A stretch of DNA of 64,000 nucleotides from Aureimonas endophytica (GTDB taxonomy: Bacteria; Pseudomonadota; Alphaproteobacteria; Rhizobiales; Rhizobiaceae): the NCBI RefSeq assembly GCF_014642635.1, contig NZ_BMIQ01000001.1:1-64000 (forward strand), written 5' to 3'. Shown piece by piece: positions 36,159-45,138 of this stretch; the stretch's first letter is position 1, and each line of letters starts with the position of its first letter. Made by a program: the position numbers and the translations under genes. The notes under the pieces were generated by a model that saw only the letters and a list, made by a program, of their open reading frames with translations, ran no database searches and was not told where the DNA came from.

Positions 36159-38039
36159 CTAACCGAGTGCCGCCTCGTGCTCCTGCGACAAGGCGAGCCA
36201 GCGTTCCTCGGCCTCGCCGAGTTCGCGCCCCGCCGCCTCGCGCTCGCGCGCCATCTCGCCGGCCCGCTTCGGGTCCTTCTCGAAGAAGCCGGGCGCCGCC
36301 ATCTTGGCGTCGAAGGCGGCGATGGCGGTCTGGAGCTTCGCCATCCGCGCTTCCAGCGTCCGGATTTCCTTCTGGATCGGGCCGAGCGCGATGCGCTTCG
36401 GGGCGGGCGCCGGCGCGGCCTCGCGCGGCTTCGCCTTATCCTCGGCCGGCTCCTTGTCCTTCTTGCCGCCGCGTCGGGCGGCGAGGACGAGCTGCTTGTA
36501 TTCCTCCAGATCGCCATCGAATTTCGACACGGTGCCGTTGGCGACGATCCACAGGCGATCGACGGTCGCCTCGACGATATGGCGGTCGTGGCTGATTAGG
36601 ATCACCGCGCCGGGATAGTCGTTCAGCGCCCGGATCAGCGCCTCGCGCGAATCGATGTCGAGATGGTTCGTCGGCTCGTCGAGGATCAGGAGATCCGGCT
36701 CGCCGAAGGTCGCGAGACCCATCAGGAGCCGCGCCTTCTCGCCGCCGGACAGCGCGTCGGCCTTGGTGTCCATCTTCGCGGTCGGCAGGCCCATGCGGGC
36801 GACCTTGGCGCGCACCTTGGCTTCCGGCGCGTCGGGCATCAGCCGGCGCACATGCTCGACGGCGCTCTCGTCCGGTCGCAGGTCGTCGATCTGGTGCTGC
36901 GCGAAGAAGGCGACCTTGAGGCCCGGCGCCTTGATCGTCTCGCCGGAACGCGCCGTGAGGCGCTCGGCCAGCAGCTTGGCGAAGGTCGACTTGCCGTTGC
37001 CATTGGCGCCGAGAAGCGCGATGCGGTCGTCGGTGTCGATCCGCACCGTCACGCGCTTCAGGATCGGCGGCGCCTCGCCATAGCCGACGGCGACGTCGTC
37101 CATGCGCACGATCGGCGAGGCCGGGCGCCGGGTGGAGGCATCGAAGGCGAAGGGCGCCACGTGATCCTCGATCACCGAGGCGAGGGGCTTCATCCGCTCC
37201 AGCGCCTTCAGGCGGCTTTGCGCCTGCCGGGCTTTGGTGGCCTTGGCGCGGAAGCGCTCGACGAAGGCCTCCATATGCTTGCGCTCGGCATCCTGCTTGG
37301 CCTTGGCCTTCTGCAGAAGCTCCATCTTCTCGGCGCGCTGGCGCTCGAAGCTGTCGTAATCGCCGCGATAATAGACGAGCTTCTGCTGGTCGAGATGGAT
37401 GATCGAGTTGACCGCGTTGTTGAGGACGTCGCGGTCGTGGCTGATGACGATCACCGTATGGGGATAGCGCGCGACGAAGGTCTCCAGCCAGAGCGTGCCT
37501 TCGAGATCGAGATAGTTGGTCGGCTCGTCGAGGAGCAGGAGGTCGGGCTGCGCGAAGAGCACGGCCGCCAGCGCGACGCGCATGCGCCAGCCGCCCGAGA
37601 AGGAGGAGACCGGCCGCGCCTGCGCCTCGGCGTCGAAGCCGAGGCCGGACAGGATCGCGGCGGCGCGCGCTTCGGCGGAATAGGCGTCGATATCGGACAG
37701 GCGGATATGGATGTCGGCGATGCGGCCGGGATCGGTCGCGGTGTCCGCCTCGGCCAGCAGGGCGAGCCGCTCGGTATCGGCGGCGAGCACGACGTCGAGC
37801 AGCGACTGTTCGGTGCCCGGCGCCTCCTGCAGCACCTGGCCGATCCGCATGCCCTTCGGCACCTGCACCGAGCCGGTCTCGGCGGCGAGATCGCCGGTGA
37901 TGACGCGGAACAGCGTCGATTTGCCGGCGCCGTTGCGCCCGACGAGACCCGCCTTCGCCCCGTCCGGCAGGCTGAGGCTGGCATGGTCGATCAGAAGGCG
38001 CCCGGCGACACGCGCGGTCAGGTCGTTGATCTGCAGCAT
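36159..38039 (-). CDS. ABC-F family ATP-binding protein
   Basis: A 626-residue soluble protein with two ABC domains and no membrane segments. The first Walker A is GRNGAGKST (34-42), the second GANGNGKST (about 335). Each domain has its own signature (SSFSGGWRMR and LSGGEKARLLMG) and Walker B with LDEPTN. The linker between them (about 225-290) is long and charged, and a C-terminal coiled coil (about 540-626) follows a Lys-rich stretch. Layout is closest to the YheS/Uup-like ABC-F groups, which act on ribosomes. Antibiotic resistance is not claimed. Confidence 0.92.
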   Translation of the reverse strand: MLQINDLTARVAGRLLIDHASLSLPDGAKAGLVGRNGAGKSTLFRVITGDLAAETGSVQVPKGMRIGQVLQEAPGTEQSLLDVVLAADTERLALLAEADTATDPGRIADIHIRLSDIDAYSAEARAAAILSGLGFDAEAQARPVSSFSGGWRMRVALAAVLFAQPDLLLLDEPTNYLDLEGTLWLETFVARYPHTVIVISHDRDVLNNAVNSIIHLDQQKLVYYRGDYDSFERQRAEKMELLQKAKAKQDAERKHMEAFVERFRAKATKARQAQSRLKALERMKPLASVIEDHVAPFAFDASTRRPASPIVRMDDVAVGYGEAPPILKRVTVRIDTDDRIALLGANGNGKSTFAKLLAERLTARSGETIKAPGLKVAFFAQHQIDDLRPDESAVEHVRRLMPDAPEAKVRAKVARMGLPTAKMDTKADALSGGEKARLLMGLATFGEPDLLILDEPTNHLDIDSREALIRALNDYPGAVILISHDRHIVEATVDRLWIVANGTVSKFDGDLEEYKQLVLAARRGGKKDKEPAEDKAKPREAAPAPAPKRIALGPIQKEIRTLEARMAKLQTAIAAFDAKMAAPGFFEKDPKRAGEMAREREAAGRELGEAEERWLALSQEHEAALG

Positions 38040-38079
38040 GCCGGGCTTTTCGCACGCGAAGGCCGGAGGGGAAAGGGCG

Positions 38080-38095
38080 TTTGTCGGCAGACAAA
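38080..38095 (+). promoter_or_regulatory. Candidate VapBC operator palindrome
   Basis: TTTGTC-ggca-GACAAA is a perfect 6+4+6 inverted repeat 55-70 bases upstream of vapB. VapBC complexes usually bind such palindromes in their own promoter. The divergent ABC-F gene begins 41 bases to the left, so it could be affected too. Confidence 0.4.
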
Positions 38096-38149
38096 GTCTC
38101 GTCGGGTGATTATCTCTGTTCTACCAGCAAGCGAGGTTCGGAGCCGGCG

Positions 38150-38347
38150 ATGGCGATCACGACCGTGGAAATCGACGAGAACCTTCTACGAGAAGCTATG
38201 GAACTGACGAACAGCGACGATGCGCGCCGTTTCATCGAGGAGCATCTTCAGACCCTGGTGAAGCGCCGCATCGCGCAGCGCGAACTGATGAAGCTTCGCG
38301 GCAAGATCGAATGGGTCGGCGACCTGGATGAAATGCGGCGCGGGTGA
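38150..38347 (+). CDS. vapB: VapB-type antitoxin
   Basis: A 65-residue protein with an N-terminal ribbon-helix-helix-like start (MAITTVEIDENLLREAMELT) and a charged C-terminal tail ending [11 protein letters not shown], which should wrap the toxin. ATG 38150 is preferred over an upstream in-frame ATG. It overlaps the toxin start by 4 bases (GTGA), the usual layout for such pairs. Confidence 0.85.
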   Translation: MAITTVEIDENLLREAMELTNSDDARRFIEEHLQTLVKRRIAQRELMKLRGKIEWVGDLDEMRRG

Positions 38348-38742
38348 GCGTTCTCATCGATACCTCGGCCTGGATCGATTATTTCAACCCGCGTGAGACG
38401 GCTGCGGCCGCGTCCGTGGCCCGCGCGCTTGCCGAGGACGATGTCGTTCTCGGCGACCTCGTGCTCGTGGAACTCTTGCAAGGCATCCGGCAGGATAGAC
38501 AAGTCGGTCGCACGCTCGAAGAGCTTGGTCGACTCGAGCGCGCATCCTTGTGTGGTCCGGTGCTGGCGGAACTCGCTGCCGCGAACTACCGCCTCCTCCG
38601 CCGGAAAGGCCTCACCATTCGCGGCACGATCGACGTGATCATCGCCACCTGGTGCATCGCGAACCGGGTGGCGATCATCCACAACGACCGCGACCTCGCG
38701 GTGATGGAGCGCGAGCTCGGCCTCGTCGCCTATTCCGGCTGA
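38344..38742 (+). CDS. vapC: VapC-type PIN domain ribonuclease toxin
   Basis: A 132-residue PIN nuclease. The acidic catalytic set is complete: Asp6 (VLIDTSAW), Glu43 (LVELLQG), Asp97 (GTIDVIIA) and Asp115/Asp117 (NDRD). It should therefore be active. GTG 38344 overlaps the vapB stop. Its last 13 bases overlap the end of the convergent DinB-like gene. VapC toxins usually cut tRNA or rRNA; the target here is unknown. Confidence 0.88.
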   Translation: MSVLIDTSAWIDYFNPRETAAAASVARALAEDDVVLGDLVLVELLQGIRQDRQVGRTLEELGRLERASLCGPVLAELAAANYRLLRRKGLTIRGTIDVIIATWCIANRVAIIHNDRDLAVMERELGLVAYSG

Positions 38743-39257
38743 TCGCCTATTCCGAGGCCGCTCTCGCGTTGGAACAGCACGAGGTCGAGCGAGGGCGCGT
38801 CCCGGCCGAAGCCGGTGAGGAGCGCATGGGCCTGGCCGCGATGATGGGTCTGGTGGTTGAAGAGATGCGCCAGCACCGCCGCCACCGGCTGCTCGATCCG
38901 GCCGGGCTTCGTCAAAGGGCTGTAGGTGATCGTCGCCGCCAGCCGCGCCGCGTCGAGGCCGGCAACATAGGCGACGAGCCGCCGATCCTCGGCGAGGCGC
39001 GCCGCGCGCAACGGCTCGATCTCCGGGAAGAGCACCGCGTCGAGCCGGTCCGGCGCCTCGCCTTCGCCCCTCAGCCGCCGCAGCCAGATGCGGTCGGTGG
39101 CGAGGAGATGGTTGAGCGTGCCCATCATGGAGCGGAAGAAGAGGCCGCGATCCTCGATGAATTCCTCATGCGTCAGCCGCTCCGCCGCGTCGTAGAGACG
39201 GTCGTTCGCCCAGCCGTTATAGGCGGCGAGCATCGCGTAGATCGAGTGCGGGGACAT
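38730..39257 (-). CDS. DinB family protein
   Basis: A 175-residue four-helix-bundle protein. The three metal-binding histidines of the family are visible in LNHLLATD (about 48) and [12 protein letters not shown] (about 135-146). DinB-like proteins include thiol transferases and many of unknown role; it is not DNA polymerase IV. Its 3' end overlaps vapC by 13 bases on the other strand. Confidence 0.88.
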   Translation of the reverse strand: MSPHSIYAMLAAYNGWANDRLYDAAERLTHEEFIEDRGLFFRSMMGTLNHLLATDRIWLRRLRGEGEAPDRLDAVLFPEIEPLRAARLAEDRRLVAYVAGLDAARLAATITYSPLTKPGRIEQPVAAVLAHLFNHQTHHRGQAHALLTGFGRDAPSLDLVLFQRESGLGIGDQPE

Positions 39258-39366
39258 GGCGGTCGTCTTTCCTGGGGCGGCGGGCGCTTCGCCCGACGGC
39301 CGGCGACGATAGCCGTGTGGCGCCGGCGGGCAAGCCTGCCGGGAGGCGAACCCGCGCGCGGCGCCC

Positions 39367-39395
39367 TTGCCGCCCGGAAAGCCTGCCGCTATGAG
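39367..39395 (+). promoter_or_regulatory. Candidate ndk promoter
   Basis: TTGCCG (39367-39372), a 17-base spacer and TATGAG (39390-39395) lie 37 bases before the ndk start, in the divergent gap with the DinB-like gene. Confidence 0.5.
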
Positions 39396-39431
39396 GGCGC
39401 GAAACCTCCAACCTCCTTAGGATTTCGCGGT

Positions 39432-39854
39432 ATGGCGATCGAACGCACCTTCTCGATGATCAAGCCCGATGCGACGCGGCGCAACCTGACGGGGGCGATC
39501 ACCAGGATCCTGGAAGAGTCCGGGCTCCGCGTCGTCGCTTCCAAGCGCGTGTGGATGAGCCGCCGCGAGGCCGAGGGCTTCTACGCCGTCCACAAGGAGC
39601 GTCCGTTCTTCGGCGAGCTGGTCGAGTCGATGTCCTCGGGCCCGACCATCGTCCAGGTGCTGGAAGGCGAGAACGCCATCGCCCGCAACCGCGAAGTGAT
39701 GGGCGCCACCAATCCGAAGGACGCCGCCGAGGGCACGATCCGCAAGCTGCACGCCCTGTCGATCGGCGAGAACTCGGTGCATGGTTCCGACGCGCCGGAA
39801 ACCGCCAAGCAGGAAATCGCCTACTGGTTCTCCGAGACCGAGATCGTCGGCTGA
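39432..39854 (+). CDS. ndk: Nucleoside diphosphate kinase
   Basis: A 140-residue enzyme that balances nucleoside triphosphate pools. The phosphorylated His117 lies in the signature NSVHGSD (114-120). The N-terminus [14 protein letters not shown] is standard. It has its own likely promoter and terminator. Confidence 0.98.
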   Translation: MAIERTFSMIKPDATRRNLTGAITRILEESGLRVVASKRVWMSRREAEGFYAVHKERPFFGELVESMSSGPTIVQVLEGENAIARNREVMGATNPKDAAEGTIRKLHALSIGENSVHGSDAPETAKQEIAYWFSETEIVG

Positions 39855-39881
39855 TCGAAGCCCGACGCAACCGAGCTTTCG

Positions 39882-39928
39882 CGAAGCCGCCGCGCCCCGC
39901 CGGGCCGGCGGCTTCGTCGCGTTTCGCC
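39882..39928 (+). terminator. Candidate terminator after ndk
   Basis: A perfect 11-bp stem CGAAGCCGCCG (39882-39892) / CGGCGGCTTCG (39906-39916) with a 13-base loop is followed by TCGCGTTTCGCC. The stem is strong, the U-tract weak. Confidence 0.5.
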
Positions 39929-40057
39929 GCAGGACCGCGGGACCGGCCGCGCTGGCAATCCGATTCCCCGGACATTAGATTCCGTCCCGGCGGCACTCGG
40001 CCGCGAAGCTTCCGCGCGGGCCGCCGCGCCGGACGAGACCTCTAGGCCATTCCACGC

Positions 40058-42118
40058 ATGACGAGCGACGACGAGATCTTCGACGAGATCGATTCCGAGG
40101 AGGACGGTGCGGAGGATCTCGACGGGCAGGACACCGGAGAGGAGGGGGCCGGCGACAGCGCGGCGCTTCTCGCCGCCATCGACTGGGATGCCGCCGGCCT
40201 CGTCGCCGAGGACGGGCTCGAAGGCGTCGACGTCATCATCGCGGCGGTGAAGCGCCTGCCGAACGATCCCGGCGTCTACCGCATGTTCGGCAAGGCGGGC
40301 GAGGTTCTCTACGTCGGCAAGGCGCGCAGCCTGAAGAAGCGCGTCACCAGCTATACGCGGCTCGCCGGCCATACGAACCGCATCATGCGGATGATCCGCG
40401 AGACGCGGGCGATGGAATTCGTCACGACGCGCACCGAGACGGAAGCGCTGCTGCTCGAGGCCAATCTCATCAAGCGCTTGCGTCCGCGCTTCAACGTCCT
40501 GATGCGGGACGACAAGTCCTTTCCCTATATCCTGATCGGCGACGACCACGAGGCGCCGGCCATCGTGAAGCATCGCGGCGCGCGCTCGCGCAAGGGCAGC
40601 TTCTTCGGCCCCTTCGCTTCGGCCGGCGCCGTCACGCGCACCATCAACTCGCTGCAGCGCGCCTTCCTGCTGCGCACCTGCACCGATTCCGTCTACGAGA
40701 CGCGGACGCGGCCCTGCCTTCTCTACCAGATCAAGCGCTGTTCCGGCCCCTGCACGCGCGAGGTCGCCCTGGAGGACTATCGCGCGCTGGTCGGCGAGGC
40801 GAAGGGCTTTCTGTCCGGCCGCTCGAACCAGATCAAGCAGGGGCTCGCCGCCGCGATGCAGGAGGCCTCGGAAGAACTCGATTTCGAGCGTGCCGCCGTT
40901 CTGCGCGACCGTCTGTCGGCGCTCGCCCATATCACCAGCCATCAGGGCATCAATCCGCAGGGCGTCGAGGAGGCGGATGTCTTCGCCATCCATTGCGAGG
41001 GCGGCCTCACCTGTATCCAGGTCTTCTTCTTCCGCACCGGGCAGAACTGGGGCAACCGCGCCTATTTCCCGCGTGCCGACACCTCGCTGGAGCCGGCGGA
41101 GGTGCTGGGCGCCTTCATGGCGCAGTTCTATGACGACAAGCCCGTGCCGCGCCTCGTGCTCGGCTCGCTGGATTTCGAGGACCGGGAGCTTCTCGCCGAG
41201 GCTCTCTCGGTAAAGGCGGGGCGGAAGGTGCAGGTGGCGGTGCCGGCGCGCGGCGAGAAGCGCGACCTCGTCGACCATGCCCTCGCCAATGCGCGGGAAG
41301 CGCTCGGCCGGCGCCTCGCCGAGACCTCGTCGCAGGCGCGGCTCCTTGCCGGCCTCGCCGAGACCTTCGGCCTGCCCGCGCCGCCGCGCCGGATCGAGAT
41401 CTACGACAATTCGCATATCTCGGGCACCAACGCGGTGGGCGCCATGGTCGTCGCCGGGCCGCAGGGCTTTGCCAAGAATCACTATCGCAAGTTCAACATC
41501 AAGGGCACCGACATCACCCCGGGCGACGATTTCGGCATGATGCGCGAGGTGATGACCCGCCGCTTCTCGCGCCTCGTGAAGGAACATGGCGAGCGTCCGC
41601 CGCTCGTCCCGGCCGCGCCGGAAGGCGAGGAGGCGGAGGAGGCGCTGCAGGCCGAGATGCCGGCCTGGCCGGACCTCGTCTTCATCGACGGCGGCAAGGG
41701 GCAGATCTCGGCGGTGCGCGCCATCCTGGACGAACTCGGCATCGCGGAGAGCGTCACGACGATCGGCATCGCCAAGGGCGTCGACCGCGATGCCGGACGC
41801 GAGCGCTTCATCGTCGCCGGGCGCGAGCCCTTCTTGCTGCCGCCGCGCGATCCCGTGCTCTATTTCGTCCAGCGCCTGCGCGACGAGGCGCATCGCTTCG
41901 CCATCGGCTCGCACCGCGCCCGGCGCAAGAAGGAGCTGACGAAGAACCCGCTGGACGAGATCAGCGGCATCGGCCCGTCGAGGAAGCGCGCGCTGCTCCA
42001 TCACTTCGGCACGGCCAAGGCGGTGTCGCGCGCCGGGCTCGGCGATCTCCAGAAGGTGGAGGGAATCTCGGCTGCGACGGCGCAGCTCGTCTACGACCAT
42101 TTCCACGAACGGAGCTAG
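40058..42118 (+). CDS. uvrC: Excinuclease ABC subunit C
   Basis: A 686-residue nuclease that makes both cuts in nucleotide excision repair. An acidic extension of about 55 residues precedes the GIY-YIG domain (GVY 72-74, YVGK 85-88). The UVR motif, the C-terminal endonuclease domain ([23 protein letters not shown]) and a helix-hairpin-helix end follow. No SOS box is visible in the 203-base gap upstream. Confidence 0.97.
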   Translation: MTSDDEIFDEIDSEEDGAEDLDGQDTGEEGAGDSAALLAAIDWDAAGLVAEDGLEGVDVIIAAVKRLPNDPGVYRMFGKAGEVLYVGKARSLKKRVTSYTRLAGHTNRIMRMIRETRAMEFVTTRTETEALLLEANLIKRLRPRFNVLMRDDKSFPYILIGDDHEAPAIVKHRGARSRKGSFFGPFASAGAVTRTINSLQRAFLLRTCTDSVYETRTRPCLLYQIKRCSGPCTREVALEDYRALVGEAKGFLSGRSNQIKQGLAAAMQEASEELDFERAAVLRDRLSALAHITSHQGINPQGVEEADVFAIHCEGGLTCIQVFFFRTGQNWGNRAYFPRADTSLEPAEVLGAFMAQFYDDKPVPRLVLGSLDFEDRELLAEALSVKAGRKVQVAVPARGEKRDLVDHALANAREALGRRLAETSSQARLLAGLAETFGLPAPPRRIEIYDNSHISGTNAVGAMVVAGPQGFAKNHYRKFNIKGTDITPGDDFGMMREVMTRRFSRLVKEHGERPPLVPAAPEGEEAEEALQAEMPAWPDLVFIDGGKGQISAVRAILDELGIAESVTTIGIAKGVDRDAGRERFIVAGREPFLLPPRDPVLYFVQRLRDEAHRFAIGSHRARRKKELTKNPLDEISGIGPSRKRALLHHFGTAKAVSRAGLGDLQKVEGISAATAQLVYDHFHERS

Positions 42119-42207
42119 CGGCGAGCTTATTTCCGCAAGGCCGTTGCTTTTCGCTTCGCCGAAGGATTGAAGGAAGGGCGCCGTAGACGTCCTGTACCGA
42201 ATTCGCG

Positions 42208-42789
42208 ATGGCCTCTCGCTCGTTCAATCTCCCCAATCTCCTCACCTATGCCCGGATCCTCGCGGTGCCGCTGCTCGTGGCCTGCTTCTTCTGGGGAGGG
42301 AAGTTCGATGCGAACGACAATGCCCGCTGGTGGGCGCTGGCGATCTTCGTCATCGCCAGCGTCACCGACTTCTTCGACGGCTATCTGGCGCGCGCCTGGC
42401 AGCAGACCTCGACCATCGGGCGCATGCTCGATCCGATCGCCGACAAGCTGCTGGTGGCCGCCTGCCTGTTGCTCCTCGCGGCCGGCGAGACGATCAAGGG
42501 CTGGTCGCTCTGGGCCGCCATCGTCATCCTCTGCCGCGAGATCCTCGTCTCGGGCCTGCGCGAATATCTGGCGGAGCTGAAGGTCAGCGTGCCGGTGACG
42601 AAGCTCGCCAAATGGAAGACGACGATCCAGATGGTCGCCGTCGCCTTTCTGCTGGCCGGCCCTGCCGGCGACAAGCTGGTGCCCTACATGACGGAGGTCG
42701 GCATCGTCTTCCTCTGGGTGTCGGCGTTGGTCACGCTCTATACCGGCTACGACTATTTCCGGGCCGGCCTGCGCCATATCGCGGATTGA
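42208..42789 (+). CDS. pgsA: CDP-diacylglycerol--glycerol-3-phosphate 3-phosphatidyltransferase
   Basis: A 193-residue membrane enzyme making phosphatidylglycerol phosphate. The CDP-alcohol phosphotransferase motif is complete: D57, G58, A61, R62, G71, D75, D79. Four or five hydrophobic helices surround it. The uvrC-pgsA-moaD-moaE order is typical of this order of bacteria. Confidence 0.96.
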   Translation: MASRSFNLPNLLTYARILAVPLLVACFFWGGKFDANDNARWWALAIFVIASVTDFFDGYLARAWQQTSTIGRMLDPIADKLLVAACLLLLAAGETIKGWSLWAAIVILCREILVSGLREYLAELKVSVPVTKLAKWKTTIQMVAVAFLLAGPAGDKLVPYMTEVGIVFLWVSALVTLYTGYDYFRAGLRHIAD

Positions 42790-42832
42790 GGCGATGCCCG
42801 GCATCGGGGCGCCGGAACTGCGGGAGAGTCTT

Positions 42833-43084
42833 GTGAAGCTCGTTTATTTCGCCTGGGTGCGCGAACGGGTCGGCCTCGACGAGGAGATGGTGCAATTGCC
42901 GGCGGGCGTCGTCACCGTCGCCGATCTCCTCCACTGGCTGAAGGGGCGCGGCGCCAATTACGAGGCGGCGCTCCAGGCGCCCGAATCGATCCGCGTCGCG
43001 ATCGACCAGGAACATGTCGATCATTCCGAGCCGCTGGCGGGCGCGAGCGAGATCGCGATCTTTCCGCCGATGACGGGCGGCTGA
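42833..43084 (+). CDS. moaD: Molybdopterin synthase sulfur carrier subunit
   Basis: An 83-residue ubiquitin-like protein with the C-terminal Gly-Gly that takes the thiocarboxylate. The start is GTG 42833 (MKLVYFAWVRERVG), with GGGAG about 7 bases before it; ATG 42794 would add 13 unusual residues. MoaD brings sulfur to precursor Z together with MoaE. Confidence 0.92.
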   Translation: MKLVYFAWVRERVGLDEEMVQLPAGVVTVADLLHWLKGRGANYEAALQAPESIRVAIDQEHVDHSEPLAGASEIAIFPPMTGG

Positions 43085-43089
43085 TCGCC

Positions 43090-43554
43090 TTGACCGCCGA
43101 ACCGCGCATCCGCGTCGCCGCCGCCCGCATCGATATCGGCGCCGAGATCCGGCGCCTGGAAGGCGGCGGCCGGATCGGCGCGCTCGTCACCTTCGTCGGC
43201 TATTGCCGCGACGAGGGCGGGCGGCTGAAGGCGCTGGAGCTCGAACACTATCCCGGCATGGCGGATCGCGAGCTCGGCCGCCTCGCGGCGGAGGCGGGAA
43301 CGCGCTTCGGCCTCGGCGGCGTGACGGTGGTCCACCGCTTCGGCCTGATCGTCCCCGGCGAGGAGATCGTCTTCGTCGGCGCGAGCGCGCCGCATCGCGG
43401 CGCCGCCTTCGAGGGCGCGGCCTTCCTCATGGACTATCTGAAGTCAGAGGCACCCTTCTGGAAGCGCGAGCATCTGGCGGATGGCACGCTCGGTGGCTGG
43501 GTGGATGCCAAGGCCTCCGATTCGGCCGCCATGGACCGCTGGCATCGGCTCTAG
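43090..43554 (+). CDS. moaE: Molybdopterin synthase catalytic subunit
   Basis: A 154-residue partner of MoaD. The active-site lysines are Lys118 and Lys125 in KSEAPFWKRE. HRFGLIVPGEEIVFVG (82-97) is also conserved. The start is TTG 43090, 5 bases after moaD. The cofactor made here could serve the molybdoenzyme at 47.8 kb, but many others will exist elsewhere. Confidence 0.95.
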   Translation: MTAEPRIRVAAARIDIGAEIRRLEGGGRIGALVTFVGYCRDEGGRLKALELEHYPGMADRELGRLAAEAGTRFGLGGVTVVHRFGLIVPGEEIVFVGASAPHRGAAFEGAAFLMDYLKSEAPFWKREHLADGTLGGWVDAKASDSAAMDRWHRL

Positions 43555-43611
43555 GAGGCTGTCGGGAAAGTCCCCGTCGGGATCCGGTTCGGGGGCTTGC
43601 CGGACAGCCTC
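43555..43611. terminator. Long inverted repeat between convergent genes, possible two-way terminator
   Basis: GAGGCTGTC (43555-43563) and GACAGCCTC (43603-43611) are perfect arms; 14 of 16 bases pair when extended inward. It starts directly after the moaE stop codon and lies before the end of the convergent ParA-like gene. Confidence 0.45.
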
Positions 43612-43632
43612 GCGGCGGCCGGGAGCGGGGGC

Positions 43633-44409
43633 TCAGGCGGCGAAGCGCCGGTCGATCGAGACGGCCTGGGCCGTGCGCTGGGCGAGCTTGGCCCCCGCCG
43701 ATTGCAGCGCGTCGAGCTCGGTCGCGAGGGCGATCGCCTCTTCCTGCGCCTTCAGGAGCCCGGGCGCCTCTTCCTCGTCGAGCGTGAAGATCGTGCCGCC
43801 ATACATGAACGGCGCCTCGTAGGCCGCGCGCTGCGACAGGCCGATCGGCAGGCGCTCGGTCGGGCGGCTGTCGAGATGCATCTCGACCGCGCGCGCGATC
43901 CGGCTCGGGATCTGCGTCACCGCCGTCGCGACGAAGGCGTGGCGCGTCGAATTGCTACGATTGCCGGAGGTGAGGAACTGGTCCGTCGCGGCGGCGGCGA
44001 AGGCGGAGAGCGGCGAAAAGCGCACCGGCACCAGCACCGTATCGGCGAGCCGCGCCCCGGTGCGCAGCATGTCGAGCGTCCGGCCGGCATCGATCACCAC
44101 CAGCGCCCGGCGGTCGATGCCTTCCTGCACCAGCGATTCGAGGCGCACCGGCTTCTCGCAATAGGCGACTTCGATGCGGGCCGGCTGGCCGATCTTATTG
44201 CTCCAGGCGACGAGATCCTTGTCCGGCGCGCCGTCGATCAGCATCACCGGCAGTCCCGCCGCGGCGGCGGCGGAGGCGAGCGTCAAGGCGAGGGTGGTCG
44301 TGCCGCCGCTCTTCACCGAGCCGACGGAAATGACCGGCAGGTTCGCCTCCCGCCCGCGCCGCAGGCGGCGGGACGCGAAGCTACGTGTTGTCGACGACGG
44401 AAGAGCCAT
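43633..44409 (-). CDS. ParA/VirC1-like P-loop protein with a degenerate Walker A
   Basis: A 258-residue protein with ParA-family layout: a first strand VISVGSV, a loop KSGGTTT (33-39) where ParA has KGGxGKT, a Walker A' LIDGAPDKDLVAWS (57-70) with the Trp often seen in VirC1-like members, and Walker B ALVVIDAG (102-109). The signature Lys33 is kept but the P-loop Lys is replaced by Thr38. The first 23 residues are basic. It may bind nucleotide weakly or not at all. No ParB is nearby, so a role in partition is not supported. Confidence 0.75.
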   Translation of the reverse strand: MALPSSTTRSFASRRLRRGREANLPVISVGSVKSGGTTTLALTLASAAAAAGLPVMLIDGAPDKDLVAWSNKIGQPARIEVAYCEKPVRLESLVQEGIDRRALVVIDAGRTLDMLRTGARLADTVLVPVRFSPLSAFAAAATDQFLTSGNRSNSTRHAFVATAVTQIPSRIARAVEMHLDSRPTERLPIGLSQRAAYEAPFMYGGTIFTLDEEEAPGLLKAQEEAIALATELDALQSAGAKLAQRTAQAVSIDRRFAA

Positions 44410-44536
44410 CCATTCGATTCCCGAACTTGAGCCTGGGCTGTTCAGGAATTTTTAACTTCCAGCATGGTGCGGAGCTTACCCCCGCTGGAATTTAGCTGGC
44501 TGAGCGAGGGTAAAACGCGGATGTGATCGATCGGGA

Positions 44537-45133
44537 TCAGAGACGGGGCTTCACCGCGTCGAGGGCCGGGAAGGCGGCGAAGAAATCCGCGTTCCACTGC
44601 CGCAACCGGGGATGGGCCGCCTCCCATTTGCCGGCGAATCGCAGGTCGAGCCAGCTCGTCAGCGCGGCGACGGAAAGATGGCCGATCGTCGGCCGCGCGG
44701 GAACCTCGCCGATCTCGGCTTCGAGGATCGCCAGACCCCGTAGCGCCTTGCGCCACTGGCGGTCGGTCCAGGGCGCGTGATGCTTCTCCTCCGGCCGGAA
44801 GCGGCCTTCGTAGAGCACGAGGATGGCGGCATCGAGCACCCCGTCCGCCGTCGCCTCGAGACGCTTCGCCTCGCGCCATTCGGCGTCGCCCTGCGGCACG
44901 ATCGGGTTGCCGAAGGTGCGGTCGAGATATTCGCAGATCACGCGGCTGTCGTAGAGCGCCGTGCCGTCGTCGAGGATCAGGACGGGAATCTTGCCGAGCG
45001 GATTGGCCGAGGTCAGTTCCTCCGGCTCGGCCCCGGTGTCGACCGCGACCTTTTCCACACCGATGTCGCAGAGGACGGCCGCCATCCGCGCCTTCGCCGA
45101 ATAGGGCGAGGCGGGCATCGAAAGGAGGCGCAT
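44537..45133 (-). CDS. Glutathione S-transferase family protein
   Basis: A 198-residue protein with a thioredoxin-like N-terminal domain (MRLLSMPASPYSAKARM, NPLGKIPVLILDDGTALYDS with the cis-Pro and DS glutathione-binding residues) and an all-helical C-terminal domain. Ser in SPYS is the likely catalytic residue. Substrate unknown. It ends before a 127-base gap upstream of which the ParA-like gene starts; that gap shows no clear signal. Confidence 0.9.
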   Translation of the reverse strand: MRLLSMPASPYSAKARMAAVLCDIGVEKVAVDTGAEPEELTSANPLGKIPVLILDDGTALYDSRVICEYLDRTFGNPIVPQGDAEWREAKRLEATADGVLDAAILVLYEGRFRPEEKHHAPWTDRQWRKALRGLAILEAEIGEVPARPTIGHLSVAALTSWLDLRFAGKWEAAHPRLRQWNADFFAAFPALDAVKPRL

Positions 45134-45138
45134 CGGGA

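Noticed and set aside
36159-38039. ABC-F protein as an antibiotic resistance factor
   Set aside because: The linker and C-terminal region look like the housekeeping YheS/Uup-type groups, and nothing nearby suggests resistance.
38730-39257. DinB-like gene as DNA polymerase IV
   Set aside because: It is a 175-residue four-helix protein with the metal-binding histidines of the DinB/YfiT fold, unrelated to the Y-family polymerase.
40058-42118. SOS box upstream of uvrC
   Set aside because: No GTTC-N7-GTTC or one-mismatch version was found in the 203-base gap.
43633-44409. Plasmid or chromosome partition locus
   Set aside because: There is no ParB-like gene or parS-like palindrome nearby, and the P-loop lysine is missing.
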